Made by a program: the position numbers and the translations under genes. From Saprospiraceae bacterium (lineage in GTDB: Bacteria; Bacteroidota; Bacteroidia; Chitinophagales; Saprospiraceae): a DNA stretch of 60,289 nt. Below are positions 44,166 to 53,162 of the stretch, one piece after another. The stretch lies in assembly GCA_028279185.1 (NCBI GenBank), contig JANQSS010000056.1:1-60289 (forward strand), in the 5' to 3' direction. The notes beneath the pieces are model-generated. The model was not told the DNA's origin and did not search any database. It worked only from the letters and a program-made list of their open reading frames with translations. Position 1 is the first letter of the stretch. Each line of letters begins with the position of its first letter.

Positions 44166-46949
44166 TTAAAATTGGTAAGTGATACTGGCAAAAAATGTTC
44201 TGCCGTAATTGTAGTAATATCGTGTTGGAAATACGTCGGTATCGCGCGATTCATTGTCAAATCGCAATTGTTCAAAACCACCGGATATATAATCTTTATA
44301 GTCAAGTAAATTCGTAACGGATACAAAAAGTCGGATGTATCGTCCGTGTTCGATTCGATATGAATATCCACCAGATAAATTTGTGATGAATGCATCATCC
44401 AATTTCTCTTGAGCTAAAATTGATCGATATTGTTCTGATGACGGATCCAGTAATTCAATGGCTTCGATTCGTCTCCTGGTAGGACTGATGGAAATGTAAT
44501 TATCGGCGAAATAATTTTGTGTTAGTTCTATCCACCAAAATTTAGGCGATCTATAGGTAAGACTGAAACTACCCACTGTATTCGGAGAGCCAGATAGTTT
44601 ATATCCTTCGGTATAAATGGTTTCGTCGATAATATTGTAGTCGGTTGAACGATCGTCAATGACTGAGGCTATTTGCCGACTTGTAAATCGATTGTCAGAG
44701 AGTGAAAATCCACCGGCGGCTGATATGGTAGGGGAGACTTTTAATTCAAATCCACCCTCTATTCCTTCTGTTACAAAATCAATATTTCCGAGTAACCAAC
44801 TGCCAAATGAATTTCGGAAATCATTGTAAAATTGAATGGATTCTGACCAATCATTGAATTCATTTCGGAATACAGATAATCTCGCCTTTACAAATGGACT
44901 TCGCACTTGATACCCGGCATCAAATCCAAGGTACGGGCGAACGTCATTATAGGGGTTTAAAGAATTATTGACACGCGGAGATTGAAATCCTTCACGTGCC
45001 TGAGCTGCATCCTGTCCCGTCATTCCATTTACATAGAGATAATTTCGTCCATCAATCTTATATGTAAAGCCACCTTTAACGCCGTAAATTAAATCTTCAT
45101 ATTTTTCTGATTCACCCAATGAATTAGTTGGGTGAATGCCATTTTGAAAATTACCATTTCGCCAAAATGAAGAGCTTCCAACCTGGCCGCCCAGGTTGAA
45201 AATTATTTTTTGCGTCTCATATTTTCCTTGTACCCATCCCTTAAGTTGTGTTGTGTGTACCTCATAGTCGTAGCCGATAATGTCGCCGACCTCGGTCAAT
45301 CGATTGGGGTTTCGTAAATCATTTTGAATGATATCTGGTGCAGGTAAATTTGGATTTACAAAATCACTTTCAGCAAACTTGTCGACATCTAGATGAAATT
45401 CAGCACCCATTAAATCATCTAGTATTTTATAATTTTCCGTTTTGGATTTTACATAAGATATGTTCGCATGAAATTCCATTTTATCGTTGACAATAGCATT
45501 TAGTGTAGATGACAGGCTCAAAACGGAAGGATCAAATCGCTGTTCTTCCATAATATATCGTGCACGTAATCCCGTAACACTGTTTCCTGCTATTCCATCT
45601 ACATCTCTGATGGTTTCGATGGCATTGTAATTAACGTTGTACAACCTGTGCCAATCAATTTGACGTATCGACTCGTTGTTGCGCCATTTGTCCTCAACTG
45701 CGGCAGCAACTACTGGGTCATTTTCCCAACTTGGCAATTTGCGATAATAATTTGGCCTTGGATCGTTTGCCTGCGTCCAATCCAGCCGCGTATTACCATA
45801 CCTTCCAGTGCGGTACATGCCACCCGTAGTCAATTTCATTTTATCATTGAGCTTCCAATCGTGTGTCAGCAGAAAGACGGGTTGGAATGACGTCGTTATA
45901 CGCGCACTTCTTTTTTCACCGTTTTGATAGCCCCAATTCGGATTATATAGAACATCGCGATTGGGATCACGTAAATCATATTCTTCCTGGGTTACGGCGC
46001 TATTTCGCCCCCGTTTACTGTAAGCTCCAAAACCGGCCAGGTTAAAACTATGTGAGCTGTTCAAACGTTTTTCGATCGATGCAAAATAAGACCAGGCATC
46101 ATAAAATGTTCCTTCGACGTATCCTTCTTCTGCATATCGTCTCGATGCAGAAACGGCAAAACCCCAACCTTTATCATTCAATCCGGTATTATGAAATCCC
46201 ATGAGCCGATGGCGGTAATTTCCATTACTCATTGCATACGAGACACGTGACCATTTACGCATTGCCGACGGCCTGATGTTAATATTTGCAGATCCACCCA
46301 AGCCACCAAAAGCGAAATCGCTCATGTCCATGTTGAGTACATCACGCCGTGCTCGAACTGCATCATTCAATCCACTCCATAAACTCCAACGAACAGACCC
46401 AGTTTCTAAATCATTTGTCAGCAATCCATTCATCGTCATTTCCTGGCTGGAAGATTGCAAGCCCCGAATTCGAAACCGCGCCCAGCTCAAGTCAAAGGCA
46501 GCAGCTTGCGCAAAAGGATCTCTGGAAGCCGACAGAAGACCAGAAACATCTTCCGCACCATTATCTTCATCACCAATTTCCTGCTCGTTTAATACGATCG
46601 TCGGCAGATTAACCTGCTCTTCGTCACTCAATTTCGACATGTACAAAATACCTATATCATGTGTTTCTCCTATAGGCTGAACAGTTAAGTTCATTTTTTC
46701 ATAGAGGTTGTGCGATATGCTCAATTCGATAACACCAGCGGAACTCGTTTCAATAGAGAATTGTCCGGATTCGTCTGCTTGAATTTCATTGAAAGTGCCA
46801 TCGACTAAAACTTTGGCCTGGTTGATGGGTGCTTCATCGTCGGCATCTAATAATAGACCTGTGATTGTGATGTTTTGACCCATCACGGTTGAGCAACAGA
46901 ATAGTGTTAGGCATAGTGATAGCCACAGGTTCGTAGATGAAAATGTCAT
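44166..46949 (-). CDS. TonB-dependent outer membrane receptor
   Basis: A 927-residue receptor. The signal peptide (about residues 1-24, CLTLFCCSTVMGQ) is followed by a carboxypeptidase-regulatory-like beta domain (TITGLLLDADDEAPINQAKV), then the plug (FDLSWARFRIRGLQSSSQEM) and a 22-strand barrel that ends in Phe (RTFFASITYQF). The ligand is unknown; it is not SusC-like, because a SusC-type long N-terminus and SusD partner are absent. Together with DUF5689 and the divergent endonuclease/phosphatase gene it forms a locus that recurs, as I recall, in Bacteroidota. No TonB box was identified. Confidence 0.9.
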   Translation of the reverse strand: MTFSSTNLWLSLCLTLFCCSTVMGQNITITGLLLDADDEAPINQAKVLVDGTFNEIQADESGQFSIETSSAGVIELSISHNLYEKMNLTVQPIGETHDIGILYMSKLSDEEQVNLPTIVLNEQEIGDEDNGAEDVSGLLSASRDPFAQAAAFDLSWARFRIRGLQSSSQEMTMNGLLTNDLETGSVRWSLWSGLNDAVRARRDVLNMDMSDFAFGGLGGSANINIRPSAMRKWSRVSYAMSNGNYRHRLMGFHNTGLNDKGWGFAVSASRRYAEEGYVEGTFYDAWSYFASIEKRLNSSHSFNLAGFGAYSKRGRNSAVTQEEYDLRDPNRDVLYNPNWGYQNGEKRSARITTSFQPVFLLTHDWKLNDKMKLTTGGMYRTGRYGNTRLDWTQANDPRPNYYRKLPSWENDPVVAAAVEDKWRNNESIRQIDWHRLYNVNYNAIETIRDVDGIAGNSVTGLRARYIMEEQRFDPSVLSLSSTLNAIVNDKMEFHANISYVKSKTENYKILDDLMGAEFHLDVDKFAESDFVNPNLPAPDIIQNDLRNPNRLTEVGDIIGYDYEVHTTQLKGWVQGKYETQKIIFNLGGQVGSSSFWRNGNFQNGIHPTNSLGESEKYEDLIYGVKGGFTYKIDGRNYLYVNGMTGQDAAQAREGFQSPRVNNSLNPYNDVRPYLGFDAGYQVRSPFVKARLSVFRNEFNDWSESIQFYNDFRNSFGSWLLGNIDFVTEGIEGGFELKVSPTISAAGGFSLSDNRFTSRQIASVIDDRSTDYNIIDETIYTEGYKLSGSPNTVGSFSLTYRSPKFWWIELTQNYFADNYISISPTRRRIEAIELLDPSSEQYRSILAQEKLDDAFITNLSGGYSYRIEHGRYIRLFVSVTNLLDYKDYISGGFEQLRFDNESRDTDVFPTRYYYNYGRTFFASITYQF

Positions 46950-46989
46950 AAAATGAATTTGAGTTGTTTCTGGTGCCTTGCAGGCCGCG

Positions 46990-47016
46990 CAAATATACGA
47001 ATAAGGATTGCAGCAA
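46990..47016 (-). promoter_or_regulatory. -33/-7 promoter of the TonB receptor-DUF5689 operon
   Basis: On the minus strand TTG (47016-47014), a 16-base spacer, then TATATTTG (46997-46990) match the Bacteroidota consensus. The box ends about 40 bases before the receptor ATG at 46949. Confidence 0.6.
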
Positions 47017-47126
47017 CCGCTAATGGCTAATGTCGTCTGTCTCTTTGATTTGCCTTTAACATTTACATAATATCAACATTGCCTACTTTCGAGTCTTATT
47101 GATGTACAATTCTTATTTTATTTAAT

Positions 47127-48179
47127 ATGAATGTGAATTTTCGGCTTATTCTTTTGGCGACCTTGTTCTGTATCAGCGGTTTTAGCTTTGGACAGAATAC
47201 AAAGCAAAGTTATGAGATTGTAAGTGTAGGGTTTTACAACTTTGAGAACTTGTTCGATACGATCGATTCGCCTACAACTAATGATACTGAATTTACGCCT
47301 GCAGGTTCTAACCTCTATACATATGAAAAGTATCAATCGAAATTGACCAATTTAAGTCGTGTTGTTTCTGAATTGGGCACTGAACATTGTGAAGATGGGT
47401 TGGCCTTGCTCGGTGTTGCCGAAATAGAAAATAGATCAGTCCTCGAGGATTTTGTGCGTCAAAAGTCATTGCGAAAGCGCAATTATCAGATCGTTCACTA
47501 TGATAGTCCTGATCGGCGTGGCATTGATGTCGCGATGCTGTACAACCCAAAGTACTTCCGGTTGTCTGGTAGCACCGTATATCCGGTTCATTTTATAAAC
47601 GGGGCAGATACATCGTTTACGCGAGATATATTACACGTTATGGGTGAATTGAATGGTGAAATGACACACGTTCTCGTTAATCATTGGCCTTCCAGAAGTG
47701 GAGGAGAGAAGCGAACAATCGATAGACGAGCTAAGGCGGCAAAAGTTTGCCGCATGGTCTACGATTCGCTTAGACGTGCAGATAAGTACACCAAGGTTAT
47801 CGTGATGGGAGATTTGAATGACGATCCTGTGAGCCCGTCTGTTAAGGATCATCTCCGTGCTAATGGAAAGTTGAAGGAGGTGAAACCTTATGAAATGTAC
47901 AACCCAATGTGGCAGCCATTTCGAAAAGGACTGGGATCAAATGCATGGCGTGATACCTGGAGTTTATTTGATCAAATTATTTTGTCTTACGGATACACCA
48001 GATGTAAAAATGAAGGACATTGTTTCTATAAATCAAAAATTTACAATCCTAAGTACCTCAGACAAGTGGGGGGCCAATATGCAGGCTACCCTTTTAGAAC
48101 ATATGCCGGCGGTCAATTCACCGGAGGGTATTCGGACCACTTTCCGGTATTTGTCTATTTGATCAAAGAGCAATCGTAG
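47127..48179 (+). CDS. Exported endonuclease/exonuclease/phosphatase-family protein
   Basis: A 350-residue exported protein of the EEP metal-dependent hydrolase fold. The signal peptide is residues 1-22 (LLATLFCISGFSFGQ). Fold motifs follow in order: NFENLFDT, LLGVAEIENRSVLEDF, DSPDRRGIDVAMLY, VNHWPSRSGG, VMGDLNDDP and the final GGYSDHFPVFVYL with the catalytic His. Substrate may be nucleic acid or a phosphate ester outside the cell. Divergent from the TonB receptor; a -7-like TACTTTCG sits at 47084-47091, about 36 bases upstream. Confidence 0.9.
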   Translation: MNVNFRLILLATLFCISGFSFGQNTKQSYEIVSVGFYNFENLFDTIDSPTTNDTEFTPAGSNLYTYEKYQSKLTNLSRVVSELGTEHCEDGLALLGVAEIENRSVLEDFVRQKSLRKRNYQIVHYDSPDRRGIDVAMLYNPKYFRLSGSTVYPVHFINGADTSFTRDILHVMGELNGEMTHVLVNHWPSRSGGEKRTIDRRAKAAKVCRMVYDSLRRADKYTKVIVMGDLNDDPVSPSVKDHLRANGKLKEVKPYEMYNPMWQPFRKGLGSNAWRDTWSLFDQIILSYGYTRCKNEGHCFYKSKIYNPKYLRQVGGQYAGYPFRTYAGGQFTGGYSDHFPVFVYLIKEQS

Positions 48180-48252
48180 TTGCTATAGGCCAGTTTTATA
48201 GTCCGTCTAATTTTCCATTTCGGCACGATATATCATTCATTAAGCATGTTTT

Positions 48253-48294
48253 TTGCATTTAATGTATGAATATGCATGCAATTTTGATATGCAA
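48253..48294. promoter_or_regulatory. Candidate HipB operator: repeated TTGCAT/ATGCAA half-sites
   Basis: Three copies of one 6-base half-site precede hipB: TTGCAT at 48253-48258, and its reverse complement ATGCAA at 48276-48281 and 48289-48294. The spacing (23 and 13 bases between starts) puts inverted and direct copies in the -60 to -100 region of the hipB ATG at 48355. HTH antitoxins bind such sites; this is a suggestion from pattern only. Confidence 0.35.
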
Positions 48295-48354
48295 TGGAAC
48301 AATCTTTGCTTTTATGTCGTTTATATCATACAGTAGAATCGTAAATTCAATATA

Positions 48355-48702
48355 ATGCATGATTTAAACGTCATAATTTCACAGACGATGACAGATAGTG
48401 CCATAGAGGCCCATATAGGTCATTACGTAAAAAATCAACGATTAAAGCAAAATAAAACGCAGTCTGACGTAGCCAGAGCGGCTGGAATCAGTCGATCCAC
48501 TCTCAGCCTATTAGAACGAGGCGAGTCCGTTACCCTGATGACCCTCATTCGCGTATTACGCGTGCTAAATTTGCTGCATGTTTTCAGTGAATTTAGACAC
48601 GAACCTAACTTCAGTCCCATCGCACTTGCTGAGCAGGACCGCGCTAAAAGGCAAAGGGCACGAAAAGCAAGCAAGTCATCACCTATAGATACAAGTTGGT
48701 AA
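48355..48702 (+). CDS. hipB: HipB-like XRE-family antitoxin
   Basis: A 115-residue DNA-binding protein. The Cro/CI helix-turn-helix covers about residues 22-75: HYVKNQRLKQNKTQSDVARA, then AAGISRSTLSLLERGESVTL. The C-terminus is basic. It lies directly before hipA, with the hipA ATG overlapping its TAA (TAATG), as in type II toxin-antitoxin pairs where the HTH protein neutralises the kinase and represses the operon. A second in-frame ATG (codon 12, 48388) could be the true start. Confidence 0.85.
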   Translation: MHDLNVIISQTMTDSAIEAHIGHYVKNQRLKQNKTQSDVARAAGISRSTLSLLERGESVTLMTLIRVLRVLNLLHVFSEFRHEPNFSPIALAEQDRAKRQRARKASKSSPIDTSW

Positions 48703-50003
48703 TGATAACCACAGCATTTGTTCACATTTGGGGTCAACGCGTGGGTGCCATAGCATGGGAAGAAAATCGGCGACTTGGATTCTTCGAGTATGATGAAAAA
48801 TTCAAACAATTGGGCTGGGATTTAGCTCCGCTAACGATGCCCATATACGATGGTCGAAAGGTTTTTTCCTTTCCAAATTTGGCATTAACTGTCAACTCTC
48901 CTTTTGATACGTTTAAAGGATTGCCCGGATTGCTTGCGGATGCACTTCCTGATAAGTATGGGAATCGGCTCATTGATATATATCTGGCTCAACAAGGAAG
49001 ACCACCTCAAAGTATGAATCCAGTTGAAATGCTCTGTTTCTTGGGATCGAGAGCTATGGGAGCACTCGAGTTTGAACCTGCTCGATTCAAACAAAAGACG
49101 AGTTTCACCATAGAGCTTGATAACTTAGTTGAGTTATCCAGGCATATTTTATCAGAACGCTCCTCGTTTACCACAGACTTCGCAAACGAACAAAAAGCGA
49201 TCGCAGATATATTGAAAATTGGAACATCTGCAGGTGGAGCAAGACCAAAAGCTGTAATTGCCTACAATAGAAAATCCGGCGAAGTCCGATCTGGTCAGAC
49301 AAATGCACCAAAAGGATTTGAGCATTTCCTAATAAAACTCGATGGTGTCAGTGGCGAACAGCTTGGGGCATCATTTGGATTTGGTCGAGTGGAAATGGCC
49401 TACTATTTAATGGCATTGGATTGTGGCATTGAAATGATGGAATCAATGTTACTCGAAGAAAATGATCGCGCACATTTCATGACAAAACGATTTGATCGTT
49501 CAGGGGCATTCACCCGACATCATGTGCAAACATGGTGTGCCATGAAACATGTTGATTTTAACGAAGTCAACAGTTTTAGTTATGAACAGCTTTTTCAGAC
49601 TATGCGCGAATTAGGATTAGACTACCAGGATGCGGAACAGATGTATCGGCGAATGGTTTTCAATGTGCTGGCCCGAAATTGCGATGACCATACCAAAAAT
49701 TTCGCTTTCATTTTAAAACAAAACACCTCCTGGAAGCTTGCACCGGCTTACGATATGTGCCATGCTTATCGACCTGACAGCCCATGGGTTAGTCAACATG
49801 CACTCAGCATAAATAGTAAAAGAAAGAATATAACCAAAGAAGATTTGCAGTCTGTTGCCGAGAAAATGAACATTAAAAAAGGGCTTAAAATAATTCATGA
49901 AGTTGATGGTGCGGTAAAGTCATGGAAAACAATAGCAAATAAAGTTGGCGTTGATCCATTACTCATTGACTCGATTGGTGGAACACATATTTCCATTAAC
50001 TAA
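48702..50003 (+). CDS. hipA: HipA-like serine/threonine kinase toxin
   Basis: A 433-residue HipA-family kinase; in E. coli HipA phosphorylates glutamyl-tRNA synthetase and induces growth arrest. The Gly-loop region is GTSAGGARPKAVIA, and the catalytic core is NVLARNCDDHTKNFAFIL with the Asp/His/Lys/Asn signature, followed by PAYDMCHAY. The N-terminal 110 residues form the usual HipA N-terminal domain (GRPPQSMNPVEMLCFLGSRA). ATG at 48702 overlaps the hipB stop. All motifs look intact, so an active toxin is expected. Confidence 0.9.
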   Translation: MITTAFVHIWGQRVGAIAWEENRRLGFFEYDEKFKQLGWDLAPLTMPIYDGRKVFSFPNLALTVNSPFDTFKGLPGLLADALPDKYGNRLIDIYLAQQGRPPQSMNPVEMLCFLGSRAMGALEFEPARFKQKTSFTIELDNLVELSRHILSERSSFTTDFANEQKAIADILKIGTSAGGARPKAVIAYNRKSGEVRSGQTNAPKGFEHFLIKLDGVSGEQLGASFGFGRVEMAYYLMALDCGIEMMESMLLEENDRAHFMTKRFDRSGAFTRHHVQTWCAMKHVDFNEVNSFSYEQLFQTMRELGLDYQDAEQMYRRMVFNVLARNCDDHTKNFAFILKQNTSWKLAPAYDMCHAYRPDSPWVSQHALSINSKRKNITKEDLQSVAEKMNIKKGLKIIHEVDGAVKSWKTIANKVGVDPLLIDSIGGTHISIN

Positions 50004-50063
50004 AAGAAGAGCATGTAAATTGTCTATATTGCCAATCTGCAAAAACGGAATAACAATTGTAAT

Positions 50064-51356
50064 TTGATTCGAAAAACAGGGCCAATAAAATTAAATACAG
50101 ACTTCAGAAAATATCTTGATTTTTTGGAAAAGGAAGTTGAACATGTTTTTCTCACTGGAAAAGCGGGAACAGGAAAATCGACTTTACTCCGACTATTCGT
50201 TGAATCAACAAAGAAGAACGTTGTTGTACTTGCACCGACAGGGGTCGCAGCACTTAACGCAAAAGGTCAAACAATTCACTCCTTTTTTCGCTTTCCTCCC
50301 AGATTGCTTGACCGTAGCCAAATTCGAAGGCTTCGAAATCGTAAAATTTACGAAAAATTGGACGCCATCATCATTGATGAAATTTCAATGGTCCGAGCCG
50401 ATCTGCTCGATCACATCGACCATTTCCTGCGCGTGAATAGGCAAAATGCCATGCCATTTGGAGGAATTCAACTCATAATGGTTGGTGATCTATATCAAAT
50501 TCCTCCAGTGGTACCACGTGATGAGGCTCAGTATTTGGCACAAGCGGGGTATGATAGCCCATACTTTTTTTCGGCCGAAGTATTTCGCCGGGATACATCA
50601 TTTGAATATATTGAACTCCGAGAAGTATTTCGCCAATCGCAACCTGGATTTATTCGAATACTGGATCAAATACGGGATGGAGAGGCGGATTATGAACTGC
50701 TCGAAGAACTCAATAACAGGCTTTTAATAGAAGAACCCCCTCGGCCTTATATTACGTTAACAGCTCACAACGCTGTTGCGAATAAAATAAATCAAAGAAG
50801 ACTTGCAGAACTTCAATATCCCACCATGTTTTACACGGGAAAAATAAACGGAAATTTTCCTGAACGAGTTGCTCCCACTCCCATTCAACTTGAATTTAAA
50901 GAAGGTGCACAAGTTATGATATTAAAAAATGACCCTGATCTGGCTTTTGTTAATGGTAGTATTGGTATCATCAAAGAATTGGAGTCTGAGAAAATTGTCA
51001 TCACGCTGAAAGAACTGGGAAAAGAATCGGAAGTGACTATTACGCGTCATGAATGGGAAATAAATAAATATACAATTGATGAAAATAATAAAGTAAGCAC
51101 GGAGCAAGTAGGAAGTTTCACACAGTTTCCATTAAAACTGTCATGGGCGATTACCATTCATAAGTCACAAGGAAAAACGTTTGATCGGATTGTTGTTGAC
51201 TTGGGGTCGGGTGCATTTGCACCTGGTCAAACGTACGTTGCATTGAGCCGGGCACGATCGCTGAATGGTGTTTATCTTCAAAAAAAGCTGACACCACGCG
51301 ATATTTTTGTCGATCCGGCCATTGTAGAGGCTGTTGGACAAATGAAGCGGTTTTGA
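50064..51356 (+). CDS. Pif1/RecD-like AAA-family superfamily 1B helicase, TTG start
   Basis: A 430-residue DNA helicase. Walker A is LTGKAGTGKSTLL, Walker B is IIIDEISMVRADLL, motif III is LIMVGDLYQIPPVV, and the C-terminal SF1 motifs are SWAITIHKSQGKTFD and YVALSRARSL. Size and arrangement fit the Pif1-like helicases common in Bacteroidota. The frame reads from a TTG at 50064; no ATG fits, and an upstream ATT would be the only alternative. It begins 60 bases after hipA, so it could share that transcript; no functional link is known. Confidence 0.88.
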   Translation: MIRKTGPIKLNTDFRKYLDFLEKEVEHVFLTGKAGTGKSTLLRLFVESTKKNVVVLAPTGVAALNAKGQTIHSFFRFPPRLLDRSQIRRLRNRKIYEKLDAIIIDEISMVRADLLDHIDHFLRVNRQNAMPFGGIQLIMVGDLYQIPPVVPRDEAQYLAQAGYDSPYFFSAEVFRRDTSFEYIELREVFRQSQPGFIRILDQIRDGEADYELLEELNNRLLIEEPPRPYITLTAHNAVANKINQRRLAELQYPTMFYTGKINGNFPERVAPTPIQLEFKEGAQVMILKNDPDLAFVNGSIGIIKELESEKIVITLKELGKESEVTITRHEWEINKYTIDENNKVSTEQVGSFTQFPLKLSWAITIHKSQGKTFDRIVVDLGSGAFAPGQTYVALSRARSLNGVYLQKKLTPRDIFVDPAIVEAVGQMKRF

Positions 51357-51476
51357 TGAACATAATTTGTGCTATTTGATCAACCGTGCTAGTATAATTG
51401 AATATTGAATTATCCGACTTCGATTTAACAGAATATCGCACAAATACTATCTTTAAGCGTCGTAACTAAATATATC

Positions 51477-51605
51477 ATGGCTAAATCAAACCGAAAGTTA
51501 AAGGCTGAAAAAAGAAGCAAGAAGCAAGCGGCAAACTTTTTCAAGGCTCTCATTGTTGTCACGATTGTATTAATTGTCTTACTCTATTTTTTCTTCCTTT
51601 CATAA
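51477..51605 (+). CDS. 42-residue single-pass membrane protein
   Basis: A small open frame starting MAKSNRKLKAEKRSKKQAAN and ending in 18 mostly aliphatic or Phe residues, so a basic cytosolic N-terminal tail followed by one membrane helix ending YFFFLS. The stop is six bases before the miaE ATG, and a weak -7 (TATCTTTA, 51448-51455) is upstream, so it is likely the first gene of a small operon. It has no recognised family. Real-gene support comes from codon pattern, operon spacing and clear topology. Confidence 0.6.
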   Translation: MAKSNRKLKAEKRSKKQAANFFKALIVVTIVLIVLLYFFFLS

Positions 51606-51611
51606 GCGCTG

Positions 51612-52196
51612 ATGAAATTAAATCTAGATGTAAAATCAGAAAGCAGTGAAGAATGGCTATGTGCAGTAATGGACAATTTCGATGCCTTTTTGCAAGATCA
51701 TGCTGATTGTGAAAGGAAGGCCAGTGCGATGGCAATGAGTTTCGTTGCAAAGTATCCCGATAGAAAAGAAATTTTGCCAGAACTTATTGAAACAGCAATA
51801 GAAGAATTGGACCATTTCAAGCAGGTTTATGAATTGATGGAGCGCAGAAATGTTCCGATGCCTTCTAAAATGGGAGAGGACCCGTATGTAAAGCAACTCT
51901 TGACTTTTTGTCATTCCGGTCGAAATGAGCGATTTCTCGATCGATTGCTTATTGCATCGGTATTAGAAACCCGAGGTGCAGAACGTTTTCGTAAAATAGC
52001 CGAGGCAGTGGAAGATGTTGAAATGAAAAAATTTTATAAAATGCTCTGGACATCAGAGGCAAAACACGGGCATATTTTCGTCAAAATGGCACTCAATTAT
52101 TTTAATGAAAAGACGGTATACGATCGACTCCAATTTTGGATTGAGAAGGAAGATGACGTAATTCATGGATTAGAAATAAGACCGGCTTTACACTAA
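51612..52196 (+). CDS. miaE: tRNA-(ms2io6A)-hydroxylase MiaE
   Basis: A diiron oxygenase that hydroxylates the isoprenoid side chain of ms2i6A37 in tRNA. 194 residues. The four-helix bundle shows ferritin-like metal motifs: DCERKASAMA, AIEELDHFKQVYE, LETRGAERF and SEAKHGHIFV, with Glu and EXXH residues in the expected order. The pathway also needs MiaA (20197, in this window) and MiaB (not here). It lies between the 42-residue membrane protein and an SDR gene, 18 bases upstream of the latter. Confidence 0.92.
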   Translation: MKLNLDVKSESSEEWLCAVMDNFDAFLQDHADCERKASAMAMSFVAKYPDRKEILPELIETAIEELDHFKQVYELMERRNVPMPSKMGEDPYVKQLLTFCHSGRNERFLDRLLIASVLETRGAERFRKIAEAVEDVEMKKFYKMLWTSEAKHGHIFVKMALNYFNEKTVYDRLQFWIEKEDDVIHGLEIRPALH

Positions 52197-52214
52197 TAAA
52201 ATTTTAGAATAATC

Positions 52215-53093
52215 ATGTTACCAGAAAATACATTTGAAAATAAAACAGCCCTGATTACAGGGGGTGGGACAGGTCTAGGTAGGTCCATGGCCGCTTATTT
52301 AGCTTCTCTTGGTGCAAACATTATTATTACCTCACGCAGACAGGAGGTATTGGACAAGACGGCCACAGCCATACGCGATGCAAAAAAAGCGCAAGTCCTA
52401 CCGATTGCTGGAGACGTACGCCATATGGAAGATGTTGAGCGCGTTGTCATGCAAGGTATTTCAGAGTTTGGCCAAATTGATATTTTAATAAATAATGCGG
52501 CTGGAAATTTTATCAGCCCTACAGAGCGCTTGTCACATCGTGCATTTGAGTCGATTATTGGCATCGTGCTACAGGGCACGATTAATTATACGCTAGCTTG
52601 CGGCAACCATTGGATAGCCAACGAAATTAAAGGTGTGGCCCTAAATATAGTAACCAGCTATGCTTGGACAGGAACCGGGTACACGGTTCCTTCCGCTTGT
52701 GCTAAAGCAGGTGTTTTGGCATTGACAAGATCCTTGGCAACCGAATGGGGTAAAAAATATGGCATTCGCTCAGTTGCTGTGGCACCCGGACCATTCCCGA
52801 CAAAAGGCGCTTGGGATCGACTGTTTCCAGCAAGTGTTCGCAAGGCCATCGACCCGGCTGGTCGCAATCCAATGGGAAGAGTTGGTGATCATGAAGAGTT
52901 AGCGCATTTAGTAGGATACCTTGTTTCTGATTATGCGCGCTATGTCAATGGCGAAGTTGTAACAATAGACGGTGGAGAGTGGCTGCAAGGTGCAGGTATG
53001 TTCAATGTATTTGATCAAGTACCGAATGAAATGTGGGACATGGTGGAACAAGAAGTTCGCGCTGCTAAAGAACGCCAGAAAAACAAAGCTTAA
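52215..53093 (+). CDS. SDR-family oxidoreductase, 2,4-dienoyl-CoA reductase-like
   Basis: A 292-residue short-chain dehydrogenase. The cofactor motif is LITGGGTGLGRSMAAYLA, NNAAGNFISP is present, and the second half VAVAPGPFPTKGAWDRLFP matches the 2,4-dienoyl-CoA reductase branch. The active-site segment reads GYTVPSACAKAGVLALTRS, which has the Lys but no Tyr-X3-Lys pair, as in that branch. It could act on unsaturated acyl-CoA in beta-oxidation. 18 bases after miaE, so probably in its operon. Confidence 0.86.
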   Translation: MLPENTFENKTALITGGGTGLGRSMAAYLASLGANIIITSRRQEVLDKTATAIRDAKKAQVLPIAGDVRHMEDVERVVMQGISEFGQIDILINNAAGNFISPTERLSHRAFESIIGIVLQGTINYTLACGNHWIANEIKGVALNIVTSYAWTGTGYTVPSACAKAGVLALTRSLATEWGKKYGIRSVAVAPGPFPTKGAWDRLFPASVRKAIDPAGRNPMGRVGDHEELAHLVGYLVSDYARYVNGEVVTIDGGEWLQGAGMFNVFDQVPNEMWDMVEQEVRAAKERQKNKA

Positions 53094-53162
53094 TGTTACT
53101 GTATACAGGTTACGCGGAATAGCAGTAAATTAAAATGGACTTGTCGCCAAATGTAAATTCAA

